DNA from: Phosphitispora fastidiosa | GTDB lineage: Bacteria > Bacillota > Thermincolia > Thermincolales > UBA2595 | Direction of reading: 5' to 3' | Length of the DNA stretch: 64,000 nt | Assembly (NCBI RefSeq): GCF_019008365.1 | Contig: NZ_JAHHUL010000002.1 | Coordinates: 186,001 to 250,000 of the forward strand | In this document: positions 62,865 to 64,000 of the stretch, one piece after another | How positions within the stretch are numbered: position 1 is the stretch's first letter | How the letters are laid out: each line of letters starts with the position of its first letter | Notes under the pieces: model-generated | The model's input: only the letters and a program-made list of their open reading frames with translations | Told to the model about the DNA's origin: nothing | Databases searched by the model: none | Program-made: the position numbers and the translations under genes

Positions 62865-63932
62865 CTAATCTTTCTGCTCTGCCGCCAAAACCCGCATAGC
62901 TGCATAATCAAGTCCTTCCTGAGGAAGGTAATACCCCGCCATCAGCATCTTTTTCATCCCTGCCGCAATATCCTTGGTAAAATATGCCGCAAATTCTTCA
63001 ACTGCCTCATGGGAAAACCTCTGGTTTTTCCTAACCACAGGGGCATCAAAACCATACTTCTCAAACAAAATCTTATAAAAGAAGACAAACGGTTTAACAG
63101 GTATTTTCGCAGCAAGAGCATGCCATATACTAATTCCTTCGGGGTCTAAATCCCCAAAATAGCAAAACTCAGAGGTTACATTTTGATAATCATCAAGTTC
63201 CCCGTAAAAGGAAATACTTTTTTCTATCTTTCGCCCTTCACCATAAATCAGCAGGGAAAACTCTATACCATCCCATGAATTAATGCCTTCCTGAAAAAGA
63301 GTCTTCAAGGAAAAGAACGTGTCTTTGTTCTCTACAATGAGCACATTAACTGGGCCGCTGTTTTGCTTCTTGCTATAATAAAAAAACGGCTCATGAGTAA
63401 TATAACACTGCAATTTATCCAAGTCCAGGCCAACCCGCTGTAAAAAATTCTGCCCCTGAACCGAAAGAAGCCACTTCTCATCACGAAAGACCTGAAAAGA
63501 CCGCTCATTAACAGTAATTGGAGTCAGTTTACCCAAATCAGGGTTATCTTTTAAAAAACGGTCAAGTAAAGATATGTACCTCTCATCCTGCTCAAGCTCT
63601 TTGACGTGCCTGAGATAAAATGAGGTGTTTATCATTGGATGATACTGGGTTAATAGCTGCCGCCTCTTTTCCAGCTCCGGCTTTTCATCACTGGGCACAA
63701 TCCGGTAAATATTATAAAGCTCGGGACTCTTACAGTTTATTCCTCTTGCCTTAACCGGTGAAAGGATGCCCTTTTCAACCATGTCTGTGATTATTTCAGC
63801 AAGTACCGGATATCCTCCGGCCTTCCAGTAGCCGTCAATCCCCAGAGAACCAATTACATGTCTTTCTATAAGTTCACATTCTATAAGTTTTTTCTTTTGG
63901 TTCACTATAAAACTTATTACTGCTTGTTTCAT
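62865..63932 (-). CDS. jetD: Wadjet Toprim-like nuclease JetD
   Basis: This 355-residue protein has a helical N-terminal half (YWKAGGYPVLAEIITDMVEK) and a C-terminal Toprim-like domain: VNVLIVENKDTFFSL with E201, and CYFGDLDPEGISIWH with D261 and D263. This corresponds to the DUF2220-type JetD C-terminus. In characterised Wadjet systems JetD nicks or cuts DNA trapped by the JetABC motor. Here it is the first gene of the operon, followed closely by jetA. The ATG has only a weak RBS. The remaining 68 nt to the right edge (63933-64000) contain no gene I can support; a 15-codon ATG frame there is probably chance. Confidence 0.88.
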   Translation of the reverse strand: MKQAVISFIVNQKKKLIECELIERHVIGSLGIDGYWKAGGYPVLAEIITDMVEKGILSPVKARGINCKSPELYNIYRIVPSDEKPELEKRRQLLTQYHPMINTSFYLRHVKELEQDERYISLLDRFLKDNPDLGKLTPITVNERSFQVFRDEKWLLSVQGQNFLQRVGLDLDKLQCYITHEPFFYYSKKQNSGPVNVLIVENKDTFFSLKTLFQEGINSWDGIEFSLLIYGEGRKIEKSISFYGELDDYQNVTSEFCYFGDLDPEGISIWHALAAKIPVKPFVFFYKILFEKYGFDAPVVRKNQRFSHEAVEEFAAYFTKDIAAGMKKMLMAGYYLPQEGLDYAAMRVLAAEQKD

Positions 63933-64000
63933 TGGGCGTCACATCGCTTTTAAGATGATTTTATTAATTCCATTTTTCTTCATTTTTTGCTCAAAACCTT

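Noticed and set aside
63933-64000. Short ATG frame right of jetD
   Set aside because: Only about 15 codons in AT-rich DNA at the window edge, no domain and no RBS evidence.

Overview
The window looks like a chromosomal segment of a Gram-positive, clostridial (Peptococcaceae-like) anaerobe. The signs are strong AGGAGG-type ribosome binding sites, two giant surface proteins ending in triple SLH domains, multihaem c-type cytochromes, an IscU/NifU-type scaffold protein and a three-LysM-repeat protein. GC content looks moderate by eye. The species cannot be fixed from the sequence alone. No tRNA, rRNA, IS element, integrase or CRISPR array was seen.

Region 1 (1-23,300, all minus strand) is one long operon for an extracellular contractile injection system (eCIS; Afp/PVC/MAC-like). 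In transcription order it encodes an AAA+ ATPase, a DUF4255 tail-terminator protein, a carboxypeptidase-regulatory-like protein, two sheath paralogues, a tube protein, a tail-assembly-chaperone-like protein with a startless DUF6760-like downstream frame, a second tube protein, a DUF4157 protein with a second HExxH domain, a small hypothetical protein, an Asn/His-rich VNTR protein, a LysM baseplate protein, a gpD-like hub, a gpV-like spike, PAAR, gp25, two baseplate-J proteins, a propeller/tail-I protein, and a partial gene running off the left edge. A good sigma-A-type promoter lies at 23,256-23,284. Capsid, terminase, lysis and T6SS membrane-complex genes are absent.

Region 2 (23,500-32,720) is respiratory. 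A decahaem cytochrome on the plus strand faces a minus-strand operon of a tetrahaem cytochrome, a four-cluster FeS protein, an NrfD-type quinol subunit and two small membrane proteins. This resembles a menaquinol-to-cytochrome module without a molybdenum catalytic subunit. Next to it lie a NarL-type response regulator, a histidine kinase and a small membrane protein. A GGGACA-N2-TGACCC-like motif recurs upstream of the decahaem gene, the tetrahaem operon and the membrane-protein gene, always in the same orientation to the gene; I infer a shared regulon.

Region 3 (32,800-54,100, minus strand) is a two-gene operon of giant S-layer-type proteins (4367 and 2621 aa) joined by a TAATG overlap. The smaller carries a gingipain-like (C25/clan CD) His-Cys dyad. 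Both share a ~125-residue repeat with a WFG(P/Q/H) core.

Region 4 (54,100-64,000) has two glycosyltransferase-type remnants, then a defence-type area: a MNT/HEPN toxin-antitoxin pair bounded by a 21-bp near-perfect direct repeat, and a complete Wadjet-type SMC system (order D-A-B-C, transcribed leftwards). Family assignments rest on motifs and remembered family features; no database search was run.
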